From an uncultured Anaerolineales bacterium (GTDB lineage Bacteria; Chloroflexota; Anaerolineae; Anaerolineales; Villigracilaceae), in the NCBI GenBank assembly GCA_937928015.1, contig CALFXA010000127.1:1-19880 (forward strand): a stretch of 19,880 nt of DNA, read 5' to 3'. The notes beneath the pieces were generated by a model. It ran no database searches and was not told where the DNA came from. It worked only from the letters and a program-made list of their open reading frames with translations. Positions 6,115 to 13,847 of this stretch are shown here, in pieces (position 1 is the stretch's first letter; every line of letters begins with the position of its first letter). The position numbers were made by a program, and so were the translations under genes.

Positions 6115-8949
6115 ATGCCCTCTAAAAAATTTGCCGACAAATACCTCCTCGCCGTGGAGCAGGCCATCAAAGAAAAGCCGCAAGGCGGCCTGAACGGCTT
6201 CGAGCAGGAATGGAATCTGCTCGATGAAGACCTGCGCCCGCTGCTGACCGTCGGCGCGGGACCCAGCCAGCAATCCTTCGTCGATTACCTGCGCGCGGAC
6301 TGTGTCCCGCACTGGCAGGCGCAATTCAGCCAGCTCGAAGTCTTCCACTGGATGATCGAATGGGCCACGCGTCCGTATTACAGTCCGCGTGGCGCGATCT
6401 ACGAGGCGCGCCTGATGGAGGCCGCGCTGATCAACTCTCTGCATCGGGCGGGTGTCAACTTTGGCGAGCGACTGCATTATTGGCACGGCAACCTGTTGTT
6501 CCTGACCGACATCGGCCATCACTCCATCCCTGGAAATTGGGCCATCGCCAAGCGGCGCTATCTCGAAAAATGCGTGGACCTGTATGGGGACACGCTGGCG
6601 ACCACGGGCATCCACACTAACATGTCGCTGCCCGACCCGCTCTTCGCCTGGGACTTCATGCACCTGCCGTCCAACGAGCGCGGTGATCACCACCTGGACG
6701 AATTCAAGTCCGAGTTTTACATCACGGCCACGCGCCTGTTACGCGCCTTTGCCTCGCTCTTCATCGCCACCACCGCCTCGACGCCGATGCAGGCCGAGGT
6801 CCGCGGCGGGCGGGCAGTCGTCGCGCTGACCGAGTTCGACTCGATTCGCAACCTGACCTTCCCCAATCCGCCCAGCATCGATCTGCCCGACCTCTATCGT
6901 TCGTACAACGATTACCTGCAAATCTCCTACGACCTCGTGCGGCGCGGCGTGCGTTTTGGCAACAACAACTGGACGCCCGTCCGCGCGCGCTCGTTCGCCG
7001 ATCCCGTCGAGCGCATTATTTCCACCACCAGCGACCAGCTTACTTCGCTCTACGCACGTGGGTTGTTCGCCGTGGGCGAGGCCACTCCGCCCGAGGAGAT
7101 GGCCCTGCAGATCGAGAAGCAGAATCTGATGGCTCGTATTAATCTGCCGATGGGACGTGTGGAGATTCGCACCGACGAGGGTGGTCATAGTCTGGACCTC
7201 GACATTGCCAACCTGACCCTCAAGCATCTCCTGCTCCTGCGCATCTACTCCGACCCGCAGTTTGCACGCTCCTTCCGCTACGACCGCGAGGACATCGCCC
7301 GCGCCCGCGCTAATGAGCATCTGACGGCCCAGCATGGTCTGCGCGCCGAGATCGAGAATCCGCTGACGGGCAAGCCGATCTCCATGCGTGCCTTCCTCAA
7401 GTGGACCCTGAACGAGGTCAAGCCATTGGCCGAAGCGCTCGGCTGGTGGGGCGACCTGACCCCGCTGGTGGAAATGTCCGAAGGCGGACGCAATACCTCC
7501 GAGAAGATCCGCGCCCGTCTGCACATAGAACTGGGCGGCAACGACGAAGTCCCGCTGACCCTGTTGCGCGAATTGTTCTACGAGCGCGAGGTGCAGGTCA
7601 AGGCCGACGTGGAACGTATCGCCGTCGATTATGGCTCGCTTGGCGCGGATGCGTCCAAGATCACTGAGTTTCTGCAGCGCAGCCGTGATGCCGTGCGTCA
7701 GGCGTCCGTGCCGATTTCCTTCCGCACACGGACTCAGGCCGTGGTCGAGGTTTCCTACCCCGACAAGACCAGCGAGATCCTCGACCTGGCCCAGCAATTG
7801 ATCCGCATCCCGTCGGTCACCGCCTGCCCGAACGAACGCCTGGACGAGGTCCATCGCGCGGGGTCACTGGTGGATGACTATCTGCGCGGTGCGGGCCTGG
7901 AAGTCAAATACTTCGACGGCAAGTATCCCGCCGTGTATGCGAAATTTCCCTCGCCCGATAATGGGAAAGGGGCTGGAGAGGGCGAGATCCTTCTGACGGG
8001 CCACTTCGACGTGGTCGAGCCTGAGCCCGACGATGCCCAGTTCATGCCGCGCATTGACGGCGATTACCTGTGGGGTCGCGGCGCCGCGGATATGAAGACG
8101 GTTGTGGCGACTTACATGGTGTGGATGAAGGATCGGATGAAATCGGGCAAACCGTTCCCGAATATTGCCCTGATGCTGGTTGGCAATGAAGAAAACGGTG
8201 AAGCCGAATCGTGGGGGACGCCGCATGTCCTTGCCGAACTGAGTAAGGGCGATCCGTCGGGTCGCCCCTATGCGCCCGCTCTTTTCGTCGCAGGCGAACG
8301 CACGGGCGAGAAGGGCAGCGAACTCTTCGGCGAAATTTGCGTGGAGAATCGCGGCGTGATGCGCTTCGATGTGCTGGCACGCGGCGCGAAGGGTCACAGC
8401 GGTGTGGCAGGGACGGGTGACCTGAGCGAGAAGTTGATCGCGGCCCGCTCGGCGCTGAACGAACTCTTTGCCCAGCATCTCACGCTCAAGTCTGCGGACG
8501 GCTGGCAATCGCAGGCCAAGTTCCCGTTCATCAACGTCGGCACGCCTGGCGTGTATAACGTCACCGCCGCGGAAGGCATCCTGGGTGTGGAAATTCGCCC
8601 CATCCCGCAGGATGACGTCGAAGGCTTGAAGTCGAAGATCGACGCCTATTGCGCCGAGAACGGTCTCGAACTGCGCATGAACGTCATGGAAAACGGCGTG
8701 GCCTGTTCGCCTGATAATCCCGCGCTGGCCGCTTTGCTCGAAGCGGTGAGGCTGGCTTCTGGCTCCGAACCAAGAGTCGGGCGCAAGCTGCCAGGCACGA
8801 GCGCCCGCTTCGCTCCTGGCGGTCAGGCCGTGGTCTGGGGGCAGACGGGCATCGGTCCGCACGCCAGGGATGAGCGGCACTTTATTCCCAGCATCGAACC
8901 ATATTACAAGTCGCTGAGTGAACTGGCAAAATTGTGGACTAGGGATTAG
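6115..8949 (+). CDS. GCS2-type ligase domain fused to M20 metallopeptidase
   Basis: A 944-residue two-domain enzyme. Residues about 10-480 resemble the GCS2/glutamate-cysteine ligase family: the acidic GFEQEWNLLD (28-37), TGIHTNMSLPD (164-174), and VEIRTDEGG (349-357). Residues about 550-944 are a complete M20 (ArgE/DapE/CPG2-like) domain: His630 and Asp632 in GHFDVV, Asp659 in AADMK, the catalytic pair Glu692-Glu693 in NEENGE, His761 in KGHSG at the start of the lid domain, and His916 in HARDE near the end. All metal and catalytic positions look intact. So one polypeptide could form a gamma-glutamyl-type or other amide bond and hydrolyse one. I chose ATG 6115, with GGTGA four bases upstream; 33 codons further upstream stay open but read through the repeat cluster. 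The 3' end overlaps the convergent gene by 11 bp. Substrates are unknown. Confidence 0.85.
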   Translation: MPSKKFADKYLLAVEQAIKEKPQGGLNGFEQEWNLLDEDLRPLLTVGAGPSQQSFVDYLRADCVPHWQAQFSQLEVFHWMIEWATRPYYSPRGAIYEARLMEAALINSLHRAGVNFGERLHYWHGNLLFLTDIGHHSIPGNWAIAKRRYLEKCVDLYGDTLATTGIHTNMSLPDPLFAWDFMHLPSNERGDHHLDEFKSEFYITATRLLRAFASLFIATTASTPMQAEVRGGRAVVALTEFDSIRNLTFPNPPSIDLPDLYRSYNDYLQISYDLVRRGVRFGNNNWTPVRARSFADPVERIISTTSDQLTSLYARGLFAVGEATPPEEMALQIEKQNLMARINLPMGRVEIRTDEGGHSLDLDIANLTLKHLLLLRIYSDPQFARSFRYDREDIARARANEHLTAQHGLRAEIENPLTGKPISMRAFLKWTLNEVKPLAEALGWWGDLTPLVEMSEGGRNTSEKIRARLHIELGGNDEVPLTLLRELFYEREVQVKADVERIAVDYGSLGADASKITEFLQRSRDAVRQASVPISFRTRTQAVVEVSYPDKTSEILDLAQQLIRIPSVTACPNERLDEVHRAGSLVDDYLRGAGLEVKYFDGKYPAVYAKFPSPDNGKGAGEGEILLTGHFDVVEPEPDDAQFMPRIDGDYLWGRGAADMKTVVATYMVWMKDRMKSGKPFPNIALMLVGNEENGEAESWGTPHVLAELSKGDPSGRPYAPALFVAGERTGEKGSELFGEICVENRGVMRFDVLARGAKGHSGVAGTGDLSEKLIAARSALNELFAQHLTLKSADGWQSQAKFPFINVGTPGVYNVTAAEGILGVEIRPIPQDDVEGLKSKIDAYCAENGLELRMNVMENGVACSPDNPALAALLEAVRLASGSEPRVGRKLPGTSARFAPGGQAVVWGQTGIGPHARDERHFIPSIEPYYKSLSELAKLWTRD

Positions 8950-9772
8950 GCTGGATCGTCTCGCCTTCATTGCAGTCCGTGATGAAGTTTGACCCGCTGC
9001 CGACGGGCAGCAGGCAAGTCATGACGTAACCATCCGCAAAACGGATGGTTACGTCCAGCGCCCCTGCCGAGAGCGCGGACCAGCGCGGATACAGCTTATA
9101 GTCCACGCCGAAATGATCTTGCAGGGCGGGAACTTTCTTGAGCGGCAGATGGGACCAGGCTGAGGAGTCGGTAGAAGCGGCTCGCAGGTAAGTATCTAAT
9201 TGAGTGAGTGACTGCTCGGCAGGGGAATCCATGTGTCCGAGGAATCCAGGAACGAACCCGACCAGGACGACGATCAGGATGTGCCGCATCCAGTGTTGTC
9301 GGCGGATTTTGGGTTCCTCCTGCTGAATCGTCAAGTGGCGATGCGCCGCCCAACGCAAGCCCCAGGCGGCCAGCATGTTGACGCCCACGAGCGGGATGGC
9401 AGTGACGATGGACTGCACGGTGATCGAGCTGTTGCCTGCTCCAGACTGGACGAGAAACACGACGATTAGCAGCAGGGTGAAGATGATCCCGCCGCCCACG
9501 ATGCCTGCATATTCTTCCGTGAACCAGGCCGCAATCGCACCAAAGGCGGCGAAGGCGAGGCCGTAGCCCGCCCACATCCCCAGGGTGCGCGGCCAGTCCA
9601 CGCCCAGCGGAAGCCTGGGATAGGAAATCACATTGACGAACGTCAGTGTGAACGTGTAGAGGGTGGCGATCAGCGCGCCGTACAGGGCGGCTGGGATCAT
9701 GCGCTTGCTGCGATCGGACAGGCTTTCTTCCTGGAAATGTGTCTTCAAGTTTTCAAGGATGTTCTTGAACAT
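8939..9772 (-). CDS. Five-helix membrane protein of unknown function
   Basis: A 277-residue protein not recognised as a named family. Predicted helices are at about 26-49, 63-84, 88-109, 118-139 and 162-179, followed by a soluble C-terminal part (180-277) without obvious motifs. AGGAA lies about a dozen bases upstream of the ATG. It is the last gene of the - strand run from RarA, starting 14 bp after the Smr gene. Its final 11 bp overlap the 3' end of the convergent ligase-peptidase gene. No function is proposed. Confidence 0.8.
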   Translation of the reverse strand: MFKNILENLKTHFQEESLSDRSKRMIPAALYGALIATLYTFTLTFVNVISYPRLPLGVDWPRTLGMWAGYGLAFAAFGAIAAWFTEEYAGIVGGGIIFTLLLIVVFLVQSGAGNSSITVQSIVTAIPLVGVNMLAAWGLRWAAHRHLTIQQEEPKIRRQHWMRHILIVVLVGFVPGFLGHMDSPAEQSLTQLDTYLRAASTDSSAWSHLPLKKVPALQDHFGVDYKLYPRWSALSAGALDVTIRFADGYVMTCLLPVGSGSNFITDCNEGETIQPNP

Positions 9773-9786
9773 GGCTTCGATATTTC

Positions 9787-10041
9787 CTAATGTTTGAAAT
9801 GGATGAAAATACGCCCAAAGTTCTTGTCGTCTTTTTCGACGCGGTGATATAGCTTTTTAATATGACCCTGATTGAGGAAGCGTAGCACCTTTTTCTTGAG
9901 CTGTCCGCTGCCTTTGCCAGGGATGATTTCCACCAGTTCGATGCGGCGTTCGACCGCCTCCTCAATGATGCGATTGAGTTCGGCGTCGATCTCCTTGCCG
10001 CGGTTGTAGATGTCGTGCAGATCCAGTTTGAGCTTGGCCAT
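9787..10041 (-). CDS. Stand-alone Smr-domain protein
   Basis: An 84-residue protein that is essentially only a Smr (small MutS-related) domain. The N-terminal LDLHDIY (6-12) and IIPGKGSGQLKKKV (39-52) are the LDLH and HGxGxG-type signatures; here the first residue of the loop is Pro rather than His (PGKGSG). Smr domains in MutS2 and related proteins bind nucleic acid and can nick it; some small versions act on RNA at ribosomes. The ATG overlaps the stop of the upstream phosphatase gene (TAATG), so translation is probably coupled. A nuclease role is likely from family knowledge but not proven, and the altered loop makes it less certain. Confidence 0.88.
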   Translation of the reverse strand: MAKLKLDLHDIYNRGKEIDAELNRIIEEAVERRIELVEIIPGKGSGQLKKKVLRFLNQGHIKKLYHRVEKDDKNFGRIFIHFKH

Positions 10042-10661
10042 TATTTCTTGGGTAGAAAACCAAAGGGCGGACGCTGGTTGAGTTTGAGCAGGTACGCACC
10101 CATATCGGTGACGTGCAATGCCGTGACCGAACCCGTATCGCAGGCCAGCCGTTGGAAGTGGTCGAGCGGCAGTCCGAGATAATAGGCCACCGCCAGCTTG
10201 ATCGGGTCGGCATGGAAGACGCAGGCCACGATGTCCCTAGGCTTGTATTTCGCGCAGATCTCGTTCAGCGTGGTGGCAATGCGCGTTTGCACCTGCTGGA
10301 AGGTCTCCCCGCCAGGGTGTCCCGCACGCGACGGCGCGTTCTGGACGATCTTCCAATATTTGGTCAGTGCGATGCGGCGGATGGATTGTCCCTGCCATTT
10401 GCCGATGTCCGACTCAAGCAGCCCAAGAGTCTGGATGATCTCCAGTTTGCGGGCGGATGCGATGGGCGTCGCCGTCTCCATGGTCCGTTCCAGCGGACTG
10501 GAGTAGATCGCCTTGAGCGGCACATCCTTGAACGCTTCACCCAAGGCCTGAGCCTGACTCTGACCCTTTTCATTGAGATGCACCCCAGGCGTGCGCCCTG
10601 CAAACCTGCCTGTCTTGGTGTATTCGTTTTCGCCGTGACGGATGAGCAGTAAAAGTGGCAT
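10041..10661 (-). CDS. Histidine phosphatase family protein (phosphoglycerate mutase-like)
   Basis: A 206-residue cytoplasmic phosphatase of the histidine phosphatase (branch 1) superfamily. The phosphate pocket is clear: Arg8-His9-Gly10 in LIRHGENEYT with His9 as nucleophile, Arg59 in SSPLERTMETA, Glu83 in LLESDIGKWQG as likely proton donor, and His150 in VFHADPIK. LNEKGQSQAQALG (29-41) is also typical. Relatives include phosphoglycerate mutases, alpha-ribazole phosphatase (CobC) and general phosphatases, and the sequence does not decide among them. AGGT lies about six bases upstream of the ATG. Expressed with the Smr gene through the one-base stop/start overlap. Confidence 0.92.
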   Translation of the reverse strand: MPLLLLIRHGENEYTKTGRFAGRTPGVHLNEKGQSQAQALGEAFKDVPLKAIYSSPLERTMETATPIASARKLEIIQTLGLLESDIGKWQGQSIRRIALTKYWKIVQNAPSRAGHPGGETFQQVQTRIATTLNEICAKYKPRDIVACVFHADPIKLAVAYYLGLPLDHFQRLACDTGSVTALHVTDMGAYLLKLNQRPPFGFLPKK

Positions 10662-10676
10662 AGTTACCTATTTTGT

Positions 10677-11303
10677 TTAATTCTCTGGTAGTTTCTTGTA
10701 CCAATTTCCGAATGAGACGATAATCGTATAGTAAGCATAAACATATTTCAATCCTACCAAGGTTGTTGCACTAATTATTACACATACTAAAATAATTTTT
10801 GGAAATGCTTCTGGATAAAAAAATAAATAATATCCAATTCCGCTGTAGGCTATAGAAAGAAAATAAGCAATTGTAAATGGCCAGGTAGGTAGATTATCTT
10901 CTTTTATTCTCTCTAAGAATAATGGAGCTAAAATAATTGTTCCTGAAACACCAATTCCAGATAGTGTTCCAAGCCAATCATCATTAATTGTTTTCGCTAG
11001 TTGAAATGCGCCTGTTGAAATGAGTAAGGAAGCAGGAATATATAGAGCACCGAATAACATTTTTCGAACTAAGTTTTTTGTTATTCTTAAGTCTAATCTT
11101 GATGATAGGCGAGTTAATGTTTGGGGTTGATCCTTATAAGCGGTTATTACTGCTAATATAGTTACAATTACGGATGTAGAAACCCATAAAACAGTATGGT
11201 TTATCTCCAATAAGTCTGCTATTTTGCTGCTAAAAATACTTGCAATTAACAGCAATAGCATTTCGGCTACAGAAAAGATCGCAATAAGTTTTTTGTTTTC
11301 CAT
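10677..11303 (-). CDS. AT-rich six-helix membrane protein of unknown function
   Basis: A 208-residue hydrophobic protein with about six predicted helices (roughly 5-25, 37-56, 85-103, 112-130, 145-165 and 170-195) and no recognised motif. Its base composition is unlike everything around it: by hand count 10741-10860 has 34 G+C in 120 (28%), against 40 in 60 (67%) at 12001-12060. Codons are A/T-ending and rich in Ile and Leu. GAGGA lies upstream of the ATG. It fits neatly between RarA (38-bp gap) and the phosphatase gene (15-bp gap) in the same direction, without repeats or transposase, so it looks like a recently acquired gene inside an older operon. Confidence 0.8.
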   Translation of the reverse strand: MENKKLIAIFSVAEMLLLLIASIFSSKIADLLEINHTVLWVSTSVIVTILAVITAYKDQPQTLTRLSSRLDLRITKNLVRKMLFGALYIPASLLISTGAFQLAKTINDDWLGTLSGIGVSGTIILAPLFLERIKEDNLPTWPFTIAYFLSIAYSGIGYYLFFYPEAFPKIILVCVIISATTLVGLKYVYAYYTIIVSFGNWYKKLPEN

Positions 11304-11341
11304 TCCATCCTCATTATTATTGCGTAGTCTTTGTTGGGAAT

Positions 11342-12748
11342 TTACTTAATCTTTCTCTTCATTTCAATAATCTGTTCTTCGCTCAGGGCAGGGATATCCT
11401 CGCGGCGCTCGATGTTGAGCGCTTTGCGTTGGGCTTCGCGCCAGGCTTCGAGGCGGGCGGTGACTTCCGCTTCGTAGCCTTCCTGCGACGGCGCGTAGAA
11501 GTAGGTGCCCAGTAAGCGTTTGGGCAGATATTGCTGTGGGACGAAATGTCCCTCGCTCTCGTGCGGGTAGACGTAGTCCTTGCCGTGGCCCATCGCGGCG
11601 GCGTCGCGGTTGCCGTCCATCAGATGGCGCGGCACGGAGACTTGTCCCTCTTCCTCGATCTTCTTCATGGCCTTGAAGTATGCGCCCGCACTGTTCGACT
11701 TGGGCGCGGTGGACAGGTACAGCGTGGCCTCGGCGAGGGGATAAATGCCTTCGGGCAGACCGATGTAATCGAAGGCGCGCGCGGCGGACTCGGCCACCAC
11801 CAATCCCATCGGGTCGGCCAGGCCGATGTCCTCGCCCGCCAGGATGATGAGTCGGCGCAGGATGAACTTGGGATCCTCGCCCGCGTAGATCATCTTGGCC
11901 AGCCAGTAGAGCGCGGCGTCGGGGTCGCTCCCGCGCACTGACTTGATGAAGGCACTGATGGTGTCGTAGTGCGCGTCACCGTCCTTGTCATACAACACGG
12001 CGCGGCGCTGGATCGACTCTTGCGCCACGTCCAACGTGATGTGGATGACGCCGTCCGCGTCGGGGGCAGTGGATTCCACGGCCAGCTCCAGGGCGTTGAG
12101 CGCGTTACGCGCGTCACCGCTGGAAACCTCGATTAAATGGGATCGGGCCTCGGGGTCGATGACGATATTCTTGGTCCCGTAGCCGCGCTCCTTGTCGCTG
12201 AGGGCGCGGTCGAGCAGGATGCCCGTCTCCTGCTGATTCAAATTCCGCAACTGGAAGACGCGCGAGCGCGAGATGAGCGCCTTGATGACCTCGAAGTAAG
12301 GGTTTTCGGTCGTGGCGCCGATCAGGGTGAAGGTGCCGTTCTCGACGTGCGGCAGGAGCGCGTCCTGTTGGGCCTTGTTCCAGCGGTGGACCTCGTCCAC
12401 GAACAGAATGGTGCGCTTGTTGTGCAGGCGGCGGCGTTCGAGCGCCTCGTCGATGACGACACGCAGTTCGGCCTTGCCCGCCAGGATGGCGGAAATGGTC
12501 GTGAAATGACTCTGGGTGGTGTTGGCGATGACCTGTGCCAGGGTGGTCTTGCCTGTGCCTGGCGGCCCCCACAGGATGATCGACGAGAAGAGCTTATCGG
12601 CCTCGATGGCGCGGCGCAGCAACTTGCCCTCGCCGATGATGTGTTCCTGGCCGATGTACTCCTCCAGCGTGCGTGGACGCATCCGCGCGGCCAGGGGAGC
12701 TTCGGTCTTCATGCGTTCCTGCATGGCGTGGTCGAATAGGTCGGTCAT
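11342..12748 (-). CDS. rarA: Replication-associated recombination protein A (AAA+ ATPase)
   Basis: A 468-residue AAA+ ATPase of the RarA/MgsA/WRNIP1 family, which acts at stalled replication forks and binds single-strand DNA-binding protein. Typical elements are the N-terminal PLAARMRPRTLEEYIGQEH (18-36), Walker A GPPGTGKTT (61-69), Walker B ILFVDEVHR (114-122), sensor 1 GATTENP (144-150), and SRSRVF (160-165). The C-terminal part carries the family hallmarks EDIGLADP, APKSNSAG and the RHLMDG segment. There is no Shine-Dalgarno sequence; instead a perfect TATAAT box (complement of 12756-12761) lies 7 bases from the ATG, so the mRNA is probably leaderless. The gene follows the HAD gene by 15 bp and leads a five-gene run down to 8939. 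Confidence 0.97.
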   Translation of the reverse strand: MTDLFDHAMQERMKTEAPLAARMRPRTLEEYIGQEHIIGEGKLLRRAIEADKLFSSIILWGPPGTGKTTLAQVIANTTQSHFTTISAILAGKAELRVVIDEALERRRLHNKRTILFVDEVHRWNKAQQDALLPHVENGTFTLIGATTENPYFEVIKALISRSRVFQLRNLNQQETGILLDRALSDKERGYGTKNIVIDPEARSHLIEVSSGDARNALNALELAVESTAPDADGVIHITLDVAQESIQRRAVLYDKDGDAHYDTISAFIKSVRGSDPDAALYWLAKMIYAGEDPKFILRRLIILAGEDIGLADPMGLVVAESAARAFDYIGLPEGIYPLAEATLYLSTAPKSNSAGAYFKAMKKIEEEGQVSVPRHLMDGNRDAAAMGHGKDYVYPHESEGHFVPQQYLPKRLLGTYFYAPSQEGYEAEVTARLEAWREAQRKALNIERREDIPALSEEQIIEMKRKIK

Positions 12749-12755
12749 ACCAATG

Positions 12756-12761
12756 ATTATA
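12756..12761 (-). promoter_or_regulatory. -10 box for leaderless rarA
   Basis: The complement of 12756-12761 reads TATAAT, and the predicted start of transcription is at about 12749, next to the ATG at 12748. It lies wholly within the 15-bp gap between the HAD stop and rarA. No convincing -35 hexamer is seen at 12779-12784. Confidence 0.5.
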
Positions 12762-12763
12762 AA

Positions 12764-13495
12764 TCAATTGGACTGGCCGAGGCGTTGAGGGATTTCGAGC
12801 AGGGTGGCCACACTCAGGTCGGGTTGGATGAGCGGCTTTCCGTTGTGGCGGGCGCGGCGCGTCACCCAGATGCTGGCCAGGCCCGCATTCTGCGCGCCCA
12901 GCACGTCTGCTTCGAGCGTGTCGCCAACCATCACGGCATCCTGAGCAGGAAGGTTCCAATGCAACAGGGCCAACTCGAAGATGCGTGGATGCGGCTTGCG
13001 GTAGGAGCAGGCCGCCGAGGTCAGGATAAAGTCGAAGAACGGCTCGATGTGGAAACGCTCGACCAACTGGAAGACATCCTGATTGTCGCCTGCGTTGGAG
13101 ACCAACCCCATACGATACCCAGCCGACTCGAGCAGTTTCAGGGTGAGCAAAGCATCCTCTTCGAGGACCCAGTTCTGCTGGGTCACCGCAAAGAGCGCAT
13201 CCAGCGCGGACCGTATGGCTGAATCCGTTACTTGAACGAATCCCCGCTCGACCAGCATGGCGCGCACCACCGAGAAGTAAGTCGTCTCGAACAGACTCTG
13301 GTCACGCTCATCGTGATACTCGTGGACGCGCTCACGGAACTCGGCGGCAAAACTGGACGGCAGGTCCATGCCCTGGTCACGTAGACGCTGCGCCAGGGCC
13401 TCGTCAGCGCGGGCCTCATACGGTTTCCAGGGATTGCGGGCGTACATTAGAGTCCCGCCCAGGTCGAATAGAACGGCGCGGATGAATCGGTTCAT
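12764..13495 (-). CDS. HAD superfamily hydrolase
   Basis: A 243-residue haloacid dehalogenase-type hydrolase with an alpha-helical cap at about 20-105. Motif I is FDLGGTL with nucleophile Asp11, motif II is Ser133 in VSNAG, motif III is Lys167 in YRKPHP, and motif IV is GDTLEAD (Asp192, Asp197). Motif I has Gly13 where most phosphatases have a second Asp acting as general acid; DLGGTL variants are common but may alter activity. Other features match the YjjG/Gph-like group of small phosphatases. There is no Shine-Dalgarno sequence before the ATG, which begins only 8 bp beyond the terminator of the PspC gene. Substrate is unknown. Confidence 0.93.
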   Translation of the reverse strand: MNRFIRAVLFDLGGTLMYARNPWKPYEARADEALAQRLRDQGMDLPSSFAAEFRERVHEYHDERDQSLFETTYFSVVRAMLVERGFVQVTDSAIRSALDALFAVTQQNWVLEEDALLTLKLLESAGYRMGLVSNAGDNQDVFQLVERFHIEPFFDFILTSAACSYRKPHPRIFELALLHWNLPAQDAVMVGDTLEADVLGAQNAGLASIWVTRRARHNGKPLIQPDLSVATLLEIPQRLGQSN

Positions 13496-13502
13496 GATAA
13501 GA

Positions 13503-13536
13503 AAACCCGCCTCACTGTAGTGCGAAAGGCGGGTTT
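13503..13536 (-). terminator. Intrinsic terminator of the PspC-domain gene
   Basis: AAACCCGCCT (13503-13512) pairs with AGGCGGGTTT (13527-13536), with a nested CACT-GT-AGTG hairpin at 13513-13522. Read on the - strand the stem is followed by a T-rich stretch (TTTTCTTATC). It separates the PspC gene from the HAD gene, whose start is 8 bp further on. Confidence 0.85.
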
Positions 13537-13559
13537 CGTAAAGGGCAAAAGAGTACTCC

Positions 13560-13754
13560 CTATTGCGCTGGGATGATCAACCACATCAGAATGTACAACC
13601 CGATGCCAGGTACACCGCCAGGGATGAGCGCGATAAGGAAGGCGAGTCTGAACCAGGCAGGGCTAATCCCGAAGAATTCGCCCAGGCCGCCGCAGACACC
13701 TGCCAGCATACGGTCCGAACGGGACCGCCGCAATGCTGTTCTTTGTGCGTTCAT
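13560..13754 (-). CDS. PspC-domain membrane protein
   Basis: A 64-residue protein consisting of one PspC domain. The basic N-terminus RTALRRSRSDRMLAGVCGG is followed by LGEFFGISPAWFRLAF and a membrane helix at about 36-62 ending in MWLIIPAQ. In Proteobacteria PspC is part of the phage-shock envelope-stress response; small stand-alone PspC proteins are widespread in other phyla and their role is less clear. GGAGG eight bases upstream is the strongest ribosome site in the window. It is a single-gene unit between two terminators (13503-13536 downstream, 13820-13842 upstream), so it must have its own promoter in 13755-13820, which I could not identify. Confidence 0.93.
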   Translation of the reverse strand: MNAQRTALRRSRSDRMLAGVCGGLGEFFGISPAWFRLAFLIALIPGGVPGIGLYILMWLIIPAQ

Positions 13755-13819
13755 TGGATAAACCTCCGTTCCAAAGTTTGTTCATCCAGATGTACGCCAA
13801 TATTCTATTGAGGTTGCAA

Positions 13820-13842
13820 AAACGGCTGTGCAGCAGCCGTTT
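13820..13842 (-). terminator. Intrinsic terminator of the membrane protein gene at 13848
   Basis: AAACGGCTG (13820-13828) pairs with CAGCCGTTT (13834-13842) around a 5-nt loop. On the - strand the stem runs into TTTTTGC. It lies 5 bp after the stop codon at 13848. Confidence 0.88.
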
Positions 13843-13847
13843 GGGGG

